From Hodarchaeum sp048939265 (GTDB taxonomy: Archaea > Asgardarchaeota > Heimdallarchaeia > Hodarchaeales > Hodarchaeaceae): a DNA stretch of 24,831 nucleotides. The position numbers and the translations under genes are program-made. Shown here piece by piece: positions 1-7,618 of this stretch; the stretch's first letter is position 1, and every line of letters begins with the position of its first letter. The notes below the pieces were generated by a model that saw only the letters and a list, made by a program, of their open reading frames with translations, had not been told where the DNA came from and ran no database searches. Location: positions 1-24,831 of the forward strand of contig JBHLPQ010000033.1 in the NCBI GenBank assembly GCA_048939265.1, read 5' to 3'.

Positions 1-766
1 AATAATAGCATGGATAGGGCTGGGGGTTGGAATATCCAAGTTTAACGGCAAAATCTCTCGAAATTTTTGAATCAGCGTCCCAATGGGGTTCAATATTATT
101 TTCCAGACAATTTTCGATGATCTCAACAGCAACTCGAGTAGCGTACCCTTTTCGGCGATATTTGGGTGAATCGATGGTGTCTACTTGGATTTCGAGACTT
201 GTAGTAAAAGGGACTAACGATGAAGCTATACTAATTACTGTATTGTCATGCTTAATACAAAATCCCCTTCCTGAGACCATAAAAAACTCTGGTTCTCCAA
301 AAAACAAATGAATATAAAATCCAATTGAATCCTTTATCTCATTTAAAATTGTTGCATCAACCTCTAATAAACAGAACCCATCAGGAAGGTTTTTTTTATG
401 AGTACGAATTTTTTCTAACTTTAAGGAAGACGCAGAAAGAGCAAATCTATTAAAGCTTCCAAGCTTCTTTCCAAAAAAACTTTTAAGAACACGGGTCCAT
501 TCTACACTTGGGAAAGGAATAAAAATATTCTCTTTTGGAGGTATCTTTGTTAAAAGGTCGTCTATGTTTTGAGGATCAGGAATACCTGCTAAAAAATTTA
601 TACCTGGTAGCGTAAAAAGAGCTGTTAAGGGATTATCATCTTGATTTATCCATAGCTTCCCCGTGGTTAACTTTGGAATAGCTTCAATAACGTTCCTTAA
701 ATGCTGATGCGAATCAAAGACGTGATGTATGGATTCAAAACTAGAATTAGGAATATTTATAACCAT
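1..766 (-). CDS. GNAT-family N-acetyltransferase (3' end cut by window edge)
   Basis: Reading the minus strand from an ATG at 766 gives an open frame of 255 codons that runs off the window start, so the last residues are missing. The C-terminal part carries the acetyl-CoA pyrophosphate-binding signature YRRKGYATRVA, followed by a stretch with the pattern ENCLENNI-PHWDAD-KLGY. That order (RxxGxA loop, helix, then a late strand ending in KLGY) is typical of the GNAT_acetyltran/FR47-like branch of GCN5 acetyltransferases. The first ~120 residues are divergent, as is usual for this branch. It starts 15 bases after the phosphatase stop, so it is probably the last gene of the minus-strand operon. 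The acceptor substrate cannot be told from sequence. Family call is firm; role is unknown. Confidence 0.85.
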   Translation of the reverse strand, partial: MVINIPNSSFESIHHVFDSHQHLRNVIEAIPKLTTGKLWINQDDNPLTALFTLPGINFLAGIPDPQNIDDLLTKIPPKENIFIPFPSVEWTRVLKSFFGKKLGSFNRFALSASSLKLEKIRTHKKNLPDGFCLLEVDATILNEIKDSIGFYIHLFFGEPEFFMVSGRGFCIKHDNTVISIASSLVPFTTSLEIQVDTIDSPKYRRKGYATRVAVEIIENCLENNIEPHWDADSKISRDFAVKLGYSNPQPYPCYY

Positions 767-780
767 CAAAACCACTGATC

Positions 781-1263
781 TTAGAGATTTCCTTTACACT
801 GAGAGTGATTTGGGCACTTCCCCTTATATTGATGGATTAGACTAGTTTGTTCATTAGTATCTGGGCACTGTTCCCCCAAGACGTCATGAATGATCTCTAG
901 TGCTTTTTCAGACGAGTACCCATGAGTTACTAGGAATAAACCAATCATGGTGCCAGTTCTGCCACATCCTGCAATACAATGCGTGAGAACTCCCCTCCCT
1001 TTTTGCAGTGTTTCACACACAGTTTGAAGGTACTGATGAATAGTTTGAGGAGTTGGAAGACCAAAATCAGGAATTGAATACCGCTTAAAGTCCACACTAT
1101 GAGCTTTTAGTTGTTTCTTCAGACTATTTGGTATTCCTCGCGATGTAAGATTCACAACAAGCATTAAATTTAGACTAGGTAAAGTTAGAAGTTCATTTGA
1201 ATAGGGATAAGGACTACCAGCCAGTTTGCCAGGTACAATCCAGTTAATCTTTAGAGGTGACAT
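781..1263 (-). CDS. Dual-specificity/tyrosine protein phosphatase, CDC14/PRL-like loop
   Basis: This 160-residue protein has the cysteine-phosphatase signature HCIAGCGRTGT at residues 95-105: nucleophile Cys96, phosphate-binding Arg102, and a Ser/Thr-position Thr103. The likely general acid is Asp66 in the IPDFGLPTP loop, 30 residues upstream, the usual spacing. The loop resembles those of the CDC14 and PRL groups, which act on phospho-Ser/Thr/Tyr proteins or on lipids. A second cysteine, Cys100, lies inside the loop and could form a reversible disulfide with Cys96 (inference). No signal peptide or membrane segment is visible, so it should be cytosolic. It lies 27 bases after the hydrolase stop and 15 bases before the GNAT start, which argues for co-transcription. 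The substrate is unknown. Confidence 0.88.
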   Translation of the reverse strand: MSPLKINWIVPGKLAGSPYPYSNELLTLPSLNLMLVVNLTSRGIPNSLKKQLKAHSVDFKRYSIPDFGLPTPQTIHQYLQTVCETLQKGRGVLTHCIAGCGRTGTMIGLFLVTHGYSSEKALEIIHDVLGEQCPDTNEQTSLIHQYKGKCPNHSQCKGNL

Positions 1264-1289
1264 ACTATTATTCCTTATTTCTATTTTTC

Positions 1290-2159
1290 TTATTTGCTTT
1301 TTCCAGAACCAAAGATAGATTCAGTGAACCTAATTATCCGATTAGGATAATCTGGATGCTCTTCAATATTGTAATGTGTTATTCTATCTGGAGTCCATAC
1401 CTGACTATTTGCTATATTACTGTGAAGTTGATATGTATGTTCATATGGTAAAATATCGTCCTCTTTTCCATGAATTAATAGAGTTGGGACTGTTATCCTT
1501 GATGCAGCATCAAATGGGGAGAATTCATGCTTAGCGTGATTCCGAAACCTAATAGAGGTAATCAATTTAATTCCTGGTATAAAAAAGGGAGTAGTCCACT
1601 TCAAAATAGGTCTATATACGTATTTCAAACTATGAAGAAAAGCATATGGAGGAGCTTCTGCAATTACACCTTTCACCAGGGAATTTTTTGCTGCTACTAA
1701 TATTGAGGCTCCAGCACCTATAGAGTGACCAGTGACTATCACAGGTTTTCCCCACCACTTCACACAAGAATCTAAATCCTGACTGAATTTTAAAATACTC
1801 ATTCCAGCGATTTCTTTATCAGATTTCCCATGATCTCTCACTGAGACCAAAATAGTTGTGAATCCATGTTTCCCATATATCCTAGCCCTTGAAACCATTC
1901 GTCCCCGGTTTCTTCCCCAACCATGTACTAAGATAACGGCAAGATTGGTCTTACTGGAATTTTCTTCAGGGGTTACTACCCAACATTCTAATTTCTTTCC
2001 ATTAACTGTAGGAATTCGAATATCTTTCGTTTTTCCCCAATCAGGTACGTCATCAACTGGTCTCCTTGGAAAATTTGCCAATAATAGCATAATTCCATAA
2101 GTTAAACCGAGGTAAAAGAAGACTATAGTACAAAGTATAATTAAAATGTCGAATAACAC
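1290..2159 (-). CDS. Membrane-anchored alpha/beta hydrolase
   Basis: The 289-residue product starts at GTG (2159). Residues 3-29 form one hydrophobic segment, so the enzyme is probably anchored by its N terminus. The rest is an alpha/beta hydrolase: oxyanion-loop motif HGWGRNRG near 79-86, nucleophile elbow GHSIGAG with Ser146, acid Asp234 in HGKEDDILP, and His262 in ITHYN. All three triad residues are therefore present. The family includes esterases, lipases and thioesterases (BAAT/FrsA-like proteins have a similar layout); the substrate is not readable. It lies between the zinc-ribbon ORFs (44 bases upstream) and the phosphatase (27 bases downstream), in one minus-strand unit. No strong Shine-Dalgarno precedes the GTG, so the exact start is less certain than the family. 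Confidence 0.88.
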   Translation of the reverse strand: MLFDILIILCTIVFFYLGLTYGIMLLLANFPRRPVDDVPDWGKTKDIRIPTVNGKKLECWVVTPEENSSKTNLAVILVHGWGRNRGRMVSRARIYGKHGFTTILVSVRDHGKSDKEIAGMSILKFSQDLDSCVKWWGKPVIVTGHSIGAGASILVAAKNSLVKGVIAEAPPYAFLHSLKYVYRPILKWTTPFFIPGIKLITSIRFRNHAKHEFSPFDAASRITVPTLLIHGKEDDILPYEHTYQLHSNIANSQVWTPDRITHYNIEEHPDYPNRIIRFTESIFGSGKSK

Positions 2160-2203
2160 GTGTTGGCCTTTTCTAGGGACATTCTTAAGGCTATCTTTGT
2201 TTT

Positions 2204-2443
2204 TTAGCTGAAGTTCTCAATATCTTCAGTTAATGAATTTGGTTCTTTATTAACCTCAGATTCGATTACAACACCAATTAGAGCATGAGACATTAAATGA
2301 TGATTAAGATAACATTTTTCATGAATTAAAGTTTTACATTGGTCACATCGTATTACTAAAACGAAACCAGATGGGTCTTGTTTTAATAATAACTTATCAC
2401 ATGTTGGACAATAACGTGGGTCGTTTTTCATGCTTTTCATCAT
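2204..2443 (-). CDS. Small zinc-ribbon/RING-like protein, possibly the second half of a split gene
   Basis: The 79-residue ORF has a pattern of metal ligands: CPTC at 12-15, then CDQC, then C and several His residues in EKCYLNHHLMSH, which could bind two zinc ions like a treble-clef or RING-type fold. It overlaps the upstream zinc-ribbon ORF by 47 bases in another frame, and its ATGATG start has no Shine-Dalgarno. Losing one base in the A5 run (plus 2424-2428) would join the two into one protein of about 120 residues with the junction HEND-PRYCPTC. So this is either a translationally coupled small gene or the back half of a frameshifted one. It precedes the hydrolase by 44 bases. Zinc binding is likely from the cysteine spacing; function is unknown. 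Confidence 0.6.
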   Translation of the reverse strand: MMKSMKNDPRYCPTCDKLLLKQDPSGFVLVIRCDQCKTLIHEKCYLNHHLMSHALIGVVIESEVNKEPNSLTEDIENFS

Positions 2444-2561
2444 CCAGTATATCTAATTCTATCTGTGTTTCAGTGTTTACATCCTTGATTTGTTGTTTTT
2501 TGTCACAATTGATACATAGACCATTTGGGGTTAACACTGTACCACAAGTTTCACAGAACAT
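2397..2561 (-). CDS. Very small zinc-ribbon protein, possibly the first half of a split gene
   Basis: The ATG at 2561 is chosen over the upstream TTG (2588) and ATG (2576), because a strong Shine-Dalgarno GGAGGT lies at plus 2569-2574, eight bases before it. The product has 54 residues: a compact CxxC-x10-CxxC zinc ribbon at residues 3-20 (CETC ... CINC), then an acidic, probably disordered tail ending at a TGA within the next ORF. A lone ribbon this short, followed by a second cysteine cluster in the +1 frame, suggests one double-zinc-finger protein interrupted by an indel. A real pair of overlapping genes is the alternative. It would be the first gene of the minus-strand operon, read from the TATA-like box at 2616-2628. 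Confidence 0.6.
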   Translation of the reverse strand: MFCETCGTVLTPNGLCINCDKKQQIKDVNTETQIELDILDDEKHEKRPTLLSNM

Positions 2562-2581
2562 ATAAGATACCTCCATTACTT

Positions 2582-2609
2582 GTCTCAAACTTCCAGGAAA
2601 AGTTGAGAC
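2582..2609. promoter_or_regulatory. Near-perfect palindrome over the predicted start of the minus operon
   Basis: GTCTCAAACTT (2582-2592) faces AAGTTGAGAC (2600-2609), pairing with a single bulged base, and the centre TTCCAGGAA is itself palindromic. It lies between the TATA-like box (2616-2628) and the Shine-Dalgarno (2569-2574), where the transcript of the minus operon should start. It could be a repressor operator or a hairpin at the 5' end of the RNA. The symmetry is seen directly; the role is inferred. Confidence 0.5.
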
Positions 2610-2615
2610 GTCTGG

Positions 2616-2628
2616 TTTTATTTAAAAT
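2616..2628 (-). promoter_or_regulatory. TATA-like box for the zinc-ribbon/hydrolase/phosphatase operon
   Basis: On the minus strand this reads ATTTTAAATAAAA. A start about 25 bases further on (near 2595) would give a leader of about 35 bases containing the GGAGGT Shine-Dalgarno of the 54-residue ORF. The spacing fits archaeal promoters, but AT-rich DNA gives such matches by chance. Confidence 0.4.
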
Positions 2629-2634
2629 AGGGTT

Positions 2635-2702
2635 GTGTGACAATAATCCCATTGCCATTACACCACATATGAGAGGCAATTGATGATATCATTGTGTCAC
2701 AC
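2635..2702. repeat. Nested imperfect inverted repeat in the divergent intergenic region
   Basis: The outer arms GTGTGACA (2635-2642) and TGTCACAC (2695-2702) are exact complements. Inside them, ATTGCC (2651-2656) and GGCAAT (2675-2680) also pair. Together they could fold into a 68-base interrupted hairpin, or act as paired operator half-sites. No T-tract follows, so a terminator is unlikely. The intergenic region from 2562 to 2968 holds this element, two other inverted repeats and promoter-like boxes, and no convincing ORF. Confidence 0.45.
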
Positions 2703-2872
2703 CAAGTATTCGTAAGGAGCTTCCTGGATTCTCCTTTAATAGTTGCTTGTTTTTCATGAGGTTAAAAACCTTATCCTTCCTGCAGTATGGATCTAACTTA
2801 AATGACCCTCAGATGGAAATTAACCTTTCTTCTTCAATTTTTATTAATTTAATTAACCCTAAACATAAGAAA

Positions 2873-2913
2873 ATTTAGTTGAAATAGAATATCCTTTTAT
2901 TTCAACACTAAAT
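2873..2913. promoter_or_regulatory. Inverted repeat upstream of the aminotransferase promoter
   Basis: ATTTAG-TTGAAATA (2873-2886) faces TATTTCAA-CA-CTAAAT (2898-2913). This is fourteen paired positions with a two-base bulge and an 11-base spacer. It ends about 16 bases upstream of the TATA-like box (2929-2940), a usual place for an archaeal activator or repressor site. It could equally be a hairpin at the end of an unannotated transcript, but no T-tract follows. The symmetry is direct; regulation of the aminotransferase is inferred. Confidence 0.5.
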
Positions 2914-2928
2914 CTTTACATACCAACT

Positions 2929-2940
2929 TTATTTATTATA
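2929..2940 (+). promoter_or_regulatory. TATA-like box for the aminotransferase gene
   Basis: TTATTTATTATA lies about 30 bases before the ATG at 2969. A transcription start 25 bases downstream would fall at or just before the start codon, suggesting a leaderless or near-leaderless mRNA. In agreement, no Shine-Dalgarno is seen before this gene. Confidence 0.45.
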
Positions 2941-2968
2941 CCAACAAGTAATTCACCTTTTGGATATT

Positions 2969-4099
2969 ATGAATCTAATAAATCAAAACACATTTCCCTT
3001 TGAGGTGAAAACATTAACATTCAAGCGTATGCTTCTTGAAGAATGGTTTGATAAGTACCAATTCGAAGTCGATTATGATATTGGAGAAAGTGGAGTCAAA
3101 TTTCTAAAGTTTGGGGAATTAAACTTAAATTTAAAAGATATTGAACTGCGTTATACCCAACATTTAGGAAACCCAGTGCTAAGAACCCAGATAGCTAGTT
3201 TTTATAAGAACCTGAGTTGGGAGAATATTGCAGTAACGACAGGTGCTGCAGAGTCAATTTTCTCCATCATGGCATCTTTGACGAGTAAAGATGATCATAT
3301 TATTGTAGAATGTCCTAATTATCCGTCTTTTTGGTATATTCCACAATCGTTGGAACGGTCTATGGATTTATTCTTTTTAGACTTTGAAAACAATTTTAAA
3401 CCCAATCTAGAGAAGCTTGAGGGTATGATTGAACCGAATACAAAGTTAATTTGTTTAACTCATCCCAATAATCCAACTGGATCAGTAATAACAGAAGGGG
3501 AGCTGAAACAACTTATAGATATGATTGAAGATCGAAATATATATCTGCTAATGGATGAAACCTATCGTGAATTAACATTCGACAAACCATTACCTCCTGC
3601 TGCTAGTTTTAGCTCAAATGTAATTAGTGTGTCAACCATGTCGAAAGTTTATGGCCTTCCTGGGATACGGATTGGGTGGAGTACTTCTTCAGAGAAATCA
3701 ATAATTGATGGTATTCGGAGAGTTAGGGAACAAACTACGATCTGTAATTCAGCTTTAAATGAATTTATTGCACTAAAAATCCTGCAAGAAAAGGACAGAC
3801 ACCTAAAACAAATTAATCACCGAATTAGGGAGAATTTCAACATTCTAGAAGAATGGATGAGAAGTCAACCCTATCTCGATTTTATCCCTCCAAAAGGTAG
3901 TGTAACCTGTTTTCCCCGCTTCAACCAGCCTACAGAAAAACTTTGTCGTCTTTTAATAGAGAAATATAGAACTTTTACAGTTCCAGGTTATTGTTTCATG
4001 ATGGATTCTTTCTTTCGTCTTGGTTTTGGCGGGGAAACTGAAGAACTGAAAAAAGGGCTAGATAAATTGGATTTAGCCATTGAAGAGATAATCAATTAG
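2969..4099 (+). CDS. PLP-dependent aminotransferase, class I/II
   Basis: The 376-residue protein has the fold-type I aminotransferase landmarks in order: the cofactor-phosphate region TTGAAESI (about residue 90), HPNNPTG with the substrate-pocket Asn, DETYRE with the Asp that contacts the pyridine nitrogen, and the Schiff-base Lys226 in STMSKVYGLPGIRIGW. A C-terminal FRLGFGG carries the carboxylate-binding Arg. These are AspC/AlaT-like features, but the exact amino acid cannot be told. The ATG at 2969 is used; an in-frame TTG at 2960 is possible because the gene looks leaderless. It lies alone between a regulatory intergenic region and the CoA ligase, 113 bases downstream, which may have its own promoter. 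Confidence 0.9.
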   Translation: MNLINQNTFPFEVKTLTFKRMLLEEWFDKYQFEVDYDIGESGVKFLKFGELNLNLKDIELRYTQHLGNPVLRTQIASFYKNLSWENIAVTTGAAESIFSIMASLTSKDDHIIVECPNYPSFWYIPQSLERSMDLFFLDFENNFKPNLEKLEGMIEPNTKLICLTHPNNPTGSVITEGELKQLIDMIEDRNIYLLMDETYRELTFDKPLPPAASFSSNVISVSTMSKVYGLPGIRIGWSTSSEKSIIDGIRRVREQTTICNSALNEFIALKILQEKDRHLKQINHRIRENFNILEEWMRSQPYLDFIPPKGSVTCFPRFNQPTEKLCRLLIEKYRTFTVPGYCFMMDSFFRLGFGGETEELKKGLDKLDLAIEEIIN

Positions 4100-4212
4100 T
4101 ACTAAATCATCTAAAGAAAAATGGTTTTTATGCAGAATTCTTGAATAGTAGTTTTAGAAGAAGATAGGGTTTAGATTTGTCCATTGAAGCTATATAATAG
4201 TTGTGTAACACG

Positions 4213-5895
4213 ATGAAAGAATATAGTACACCAAAGATTGTTAAGGGATTTCCCTCTACATCGCAAAGTACGAGTCAATTAAACGTAACAAACATCTTAA
4301 AACATGGATCCCGTAGCTTTGGGAGACAAGAAATAATTAGTAAAAACCCTGATGGTTCTATCTTCCGCTACACGTACAAGGAAGCTTACACAAGGGTGAA
4401 TCAATTAGCCAATTCTCTTGACGTTCTTGGATTAAAATTGGGCGATAGAATTGGTGTCCTTGAATGGAACACATACCGACACTTCGAAATTTACTTTGGT
4501 TTATCTGGAACTGGAGCGGTAATGCTTCTATTGAATTTACGTCTTGCCCAACAAGAATTAAATTATATAGTGAAGCATGCGAAAGCAAAATTCATTTTTG
4601 TAGCTGAAAACCTTCTAGAAATCGCTGAAGCGATCGCATCATCATGTAATACAGTGAAAGGGTATGTAATCATTACCAACAAAGCATTAAAAGAAATATC
4701 GACAACTTTAGAGCCAATATATAGTTATGAAGAATTATTAAGTGAAGCTGCTCCAGATTGTGAGTGGCCTGTCCTCGATGAGACCTCTGCTTATGCTGCA
4801 TGTTATACTAGTGGGACTACAGGGAGACCCCGAGGAATTTTCTATTCCCATCGGGATGTTTACCTTCAAGCGTTGATGTATGCCGCTAATGCATCCATTT
4901 CAATTAATGACTGTGTGTTTCAAATCGTCCCTATGTTTCATGTTCTTGGTTGGGGAACCCCTTTTGCAGCAACATTAGTAGGTGCAAAAATGGTATTCCC
5001 TGGCCGCTATAGTTTGAAGAACTTAGATCAACTAATTGAAACATCAATTCAAGAACAGGTAACTGTAGTTAACGGAGCAACTGCTATTTTGATGCCCTTG
5101 CTTGAATCTATTCGAAAAATGGATAAAAAACCTGATTTTTCAAGGACACGTTTTATTACGGGAGCTAGTGAACCCCCAGTAACAATGATGAAAGATTTCT
5201 GGGAATTAACGGGAGCTGAAGTAATTCATACTTATGGTTCAACTGAGGCACATGCTCTAGTAACATTAAATCGTTTAATTCCTATCAGAAGACAAGAACT
5301 TACTGATGAAAAGATGTGGGAATATAAGAGCAAACAGGGATATATTGTCTCTGGACTTGATGTCAAAATAGTAGACCCTACATCTGACAAGGAACTTCCT
5401 CATGATGGAATTTCTTCAGGGGAAATTTTACTCAGAGGCCCGTGGATTGCAGGAAGATATTATAATGCACTTGAAGAGAACCAATTTACCAAAGATGGAT
5501 ATTTTAGAAGTGGTGATATTGGAACACTGGATTCTGAAGGGTACTTGAAGATTACAGATCGGATTAAAGATGTGATCAAGAGTGGAGGAGAATGGATTTC
5601 ATCAGTTGATATGGAAAATGCCCTTGTTTCTCATCCTGCAGTACTTGAAGCAGCTGTAGTTGGTTGTCCTCATCCAAAGTGGGAAGAACGACCATTGGCT
5701 TTGGTAGTTCTACGAAAAGAAATCAGCGAAGTAAAAACTGAAGAACTTATTGAGCATCTTGCAGAGAAATTTGCCAAATGGCAGCTTCCTGATAAAATTC
5801 TTTTTGTAGAACAGATTCTCAAAACAAGTGTTGGAAAGATAGATAAGAAAACTATTCGAGAAAGATATAAACACATTTATACGCTTACAGATTGA
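4213..5895 (+). CDS. Fatty/carboxylic acyl-CoA ligase (AMP-forming, ANL superfamily)
   Basis: The 560-residue length is normal for the family. The ordered motifs are: P-loop YTSGTTGRPRG near residue 198, GSTEAHAL near 341 (aromatic/Glu adenine contact region), the hinge-containing YFRSGDIG near 430 with ITDRIKD-VIKSGGEWIS, and the C-terminal catalytic lysine in SVGKIDKK near 541. The N terminus (RYTYKEAYTRVNQLAN, then LEWNTYRHFEIYFG) matches the medium/long-chain acyl-CoA ligase branch that also holds DmdB-like enzymes. It would activate a carboxylic acid with ATP and CoA in the cytosol, for beta-oxidation or a related path; no other such gene is in the window. ATG 4213 is preferred to TTG 4201. 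Its last 19 bases overlap the convergent YkgJ-type gene. Confidence 0.93.
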   Translation: MKEYSTPKIVKGFPSTSQSTSQLNVTNILKHGSRSFGRQEIISKNPDGSIFRYTYKEAYTRVNQLANSLDVLGLKLGDRIGVLEWNTYRHFEIYFGLSGTGAVMLLLNLRLAQQELNYIVKHAKAKFIFVAENLLEIAEAIASSCNTVKGYVIITNKALKEISTTLEPIYSYEELLSEAAPDCEWPVLDETSAYAACYTSGTTGRPRGIFYSHRDVYLQALMYAANASISINDCVFQIVPMFHVLGWGTPFAATLVGAKMVFPGRYSLKNLDQLIETSIQEQVTVVNGATAILMPLLESIRKMDKKPDFSRTRFITGASEPPVTMMKDFWELTGAEVIHTYGSTEAHALVTLNRLIPIRRQELTDEKMWEYKSKQGYIVSGLDVKIVDPTSDKELPHDGISSGEILLRGPWIAGRYYNALEENQFTKDGYFRSGDIGTLDSEGYLKITDRIKDVIKSGGEWISSVDMENALVSHPAVLEAAVVGCPHPKWEERPLALVVLRKEISEVKTEELIEHLAEKFAKWQLPDKILFVEQILKTSVGKIDKKTIRERYKHIYTLTD

Positions 5896-6302
5896 GTTTC
5901 ACCTAAAAAAATTTCTTCCACATCCTTCCAGTACCAATCCTGTTGATATATTGGGTACTTTCGTTGTAATTCATAGATTTCTTCTTCAATATCTTTTGAT
6001 AATATGTACTTATGGTTTATTGAGCATTCCTCGTGAATGAATGGTTTTCCAGTTATGAAAATTGGATAGTATTTGCAATAGAGGGGTTTATATGAATGAA
6101 TCTGACATTGATTTTCTTTAAAATAAGGACATCCTTTTGTTGTGTAAAAGATTCCTCCACCTTCGACTTCTATGAATTCTTCTCTATATTCCCTGAATAA
6201 AGAGATCTCCTCTGGGTTTAGGATGACATATACATCGACACAACAGTCATTATCGTCTTTTCCAATGCAACCAAGACAATCATTTGTCATATCATTCATC
6301 AT
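5877..6302 (-). CDS. YkgJ-type cysteine-cluster protein (putative Zn/Fe-chelating)
   Basis: The 141-residue protein has the family's cysteine layout: Cys9 and Cys12, the pair Cys20-Cys21, then Cys58 (GCPY), Cys66 (NQCQIHS) and Cys76 (YKPLYCKYYP). The CxxxxxxxC-x-IH-x-x-KPxxCxxYP block is the hallmark of the YkgJ/UPF0153 family, which is thought to bind zinc or an iron-sulfur cluster; its job is still not clear. Several ATGs (6302, 6299, 6290) are close together and no good Shine-Dalgarno chooses among them. It converges on the CoA-ligase gene with a 19-base overlap of coding ends, and lies 97 bases downstream of the glycosidase block, so it may be read separately. Confidence 0.85.
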   Translation of the reverse strand: MMNDMTNDCLGCIGKDDNDCCVDVYVILNPEEISLFREYREEFIEVEGGGIFYTTKGCPYFKENQCQIHSYKPLYCKYYPIFITGKPFIHEECSINHKYILSKDIEEEIYELQRKYPIYQQDWYWKDVEEIFLGETQSVSV

Positions 6303-6399
6303 TCAGGGTTTAATATTTAGATAGGCTTTTAATTTTTAACGTTGTGGCTCAACAATTACTTTCATCATATCTTTTATGTTGAGTCCCTACAAAAACATG

Positions 6400-7617
6400 T
6401 TAAAACTTACTACGGATTCCATCAATAATAAATGTGAGGAGATGACTAAATTTGATATTTGCATCATCCCTTTCTTTATCCTCCATCTGATCCTCCTCCT
6501 CCTGATTAACTAGATCAACCCATTCAAGATATGTTTTATTTAATACATCTTCAAGCTCATACTCTTCAATAAGCTGCTCAATATATTTCTTGGAAAACTG
6601 CGAAAAATTACCAGAGATCTTGCCTGTTTGAGGATCTTGGAAGACAATTAAGGGGGGAAATGAGAAGTGATTTGCTACTGATTGAAGTTCTTCAGATGGT
6701 TTATCTCCAATATAAGGGATTATCATCAATTCAAAATCTACTGTTTTTCCCGAAAAAGTGGGAGCGGTTGACTTGAATGTACTTGAATAATGAGGGGTGA
6801 TTTTTTGAGCATGGCCGGTTCCATGAGTCCAATGATGTAACATTCGGCCAAAGTATGTGCCAAATGGGTTAATTCGAACCTGTTGTCCTTTTTGGGGAGG
6901 GATTAAATCGTTAAATCCTTCAGCTCGCACTTTAAGGGGTGTAAAGGCAAAGTTTGCAGCTTTGAGTGAATTGAACGCAATTAATAATCCTTGTTCTTGA
7001 TTTGACATAGCCATCCATCCGTCCGAGATGTTGGAAACAAAACAGTCAATATCAGCATTTTTTGGATCAACTTCGACCATATCAAGGTCAAAATATGTAG
7101 TGTGACCAAAAAAGTTATGCTTCCAGATTCTTAGAAAGGCTCCATTCTTGCTGATAATGCCTGGCCGAACTTCACAAGGCATAATCTCTTGCCATCGATC
7201 ATCATATTTTGTCTTTACTCCATAAATATTGCTATCACTAGAAGAGGTTCCTTTAATATTAGGAATATTCATTCGAACTTTAACGAAAACGTGAGGCATA
7301 TTTGTATATATTTTAATGATTTTTTCTGCTTTAACATCTAGCCCGTTGAACATTTGAAACAAACTGTTTATTTTTACAGAGGCAGAAAAGTTGTTACTTC
7401 CATCTTGAATAACCTTAACTTCATCGAAAGATGATTTGTATTTTTTTGGATTTTTTGGTTTTCCAAAGACAATTGCTGAATCCAGAAAATTCTTAGAACT
7501 AAACTCCTTCCCTTTAAANNNNNNNNNNCTCAGTGAATATTGGAACTTGTGTCCAAACCATCTTTTAGTTTGGGAGTCAATGAAATGGAGTAAAGAGAGG
7601 GGAAGTTCATTATTCAA
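6400..7617 (-). CDS. C-terminal half of a GH38/GH57-like glycosidase (frameshifted from the 7619-9301 ORF)
   Basis: This 405-residue frame opens only at a TTG (7617) with no Shine-Dalgarno, one base after the stop of the upstream ORF. It has no start-like N terminus and begins with SLLHFIDSQTKRWFG, which resembles the beta-sandwich of GH38-type enzymes, where such a strand follows a segment like LKNKFMKI; that segment is the end of the upstream ORF. Removing one T from the T7 run at plus 7633-7639 joins the two frames into about 970 residues, a normal length for such enzymes. It also contains a 10-N gap (7519-7528) that hides about four residues, so the frame across the gap rests on an arbitrary length. 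The rest is beta-rich, with an acidic, probably flexible tail (NQEEEDQMEDKERDD). Confidence 0.65.
   Translation of the reverse strand: MNNELPLSLLHFIDSQTKRWFGHKFQYSLXXXXFKGKEFSSKNFLDSAIVFGKPKNPKKYKSSFDEVKVIQDGSNNFSASVKINSLFQMFNGLDVKAEKIIKIYTNMPHVFVKVRMNIPNIKGTSSSDSNIYGVKTKYDDRWQEIMPCEVRPGIISKNGAFLRIWKHNFFGHTTYFDLDMVEVDPKNADIDCFVSNISDGWMAMSNQEQGLLIAFNSLKAANFAFTPLKVRAEGFNDLIPPQKGQQVRINPFGTYFGRMLHHWTHGTGHAQKITPHYSSTFKSTAPTFSGKTVDFELMIIPYIGDKPSEELQSVANHFSFPPLIVFQDPQTGKISGNFSQFSKKYIEQLIEEYELEDVLNKTYLEWVDLVNQEEEDQMEDKERDDANIKFSHLLTFIIDGIRSKF
7519..7528. other. Assembly gap of 10 N
   Basis: Ten unresolved bases lie inside the second glycosidase ORF. Such a fixed short run normally marks a scaffold join of unknown true length, so residues around codon 30-33 of that ORF, and the frame across it, are not secure. 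Confidence 0.97.
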
Positions 7618-7618
7618 G

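Noticed and set aside
27..311. 94-residue plus-strand frame at the window start
   Set aside because: The minus strand here encodes a GNAT enzyme with a clear acetyl-CoA motif; the plus frame has no recognisable features.
1858..2100. 80-residue plus-strand frame opposite the alpha/beta hydrolase
   Set aside because: It lies entirely within the hydrolase coding region, which has an intact catalytic triad on the minus strand.
2418..2432. Programmed -1 slippery heptamer between the zinc-ribbon ORFs
   Set aside because: The shift needed is +1, and the run is A5 after G rather than a canonical A AAA AAC heptamer in the right phase.
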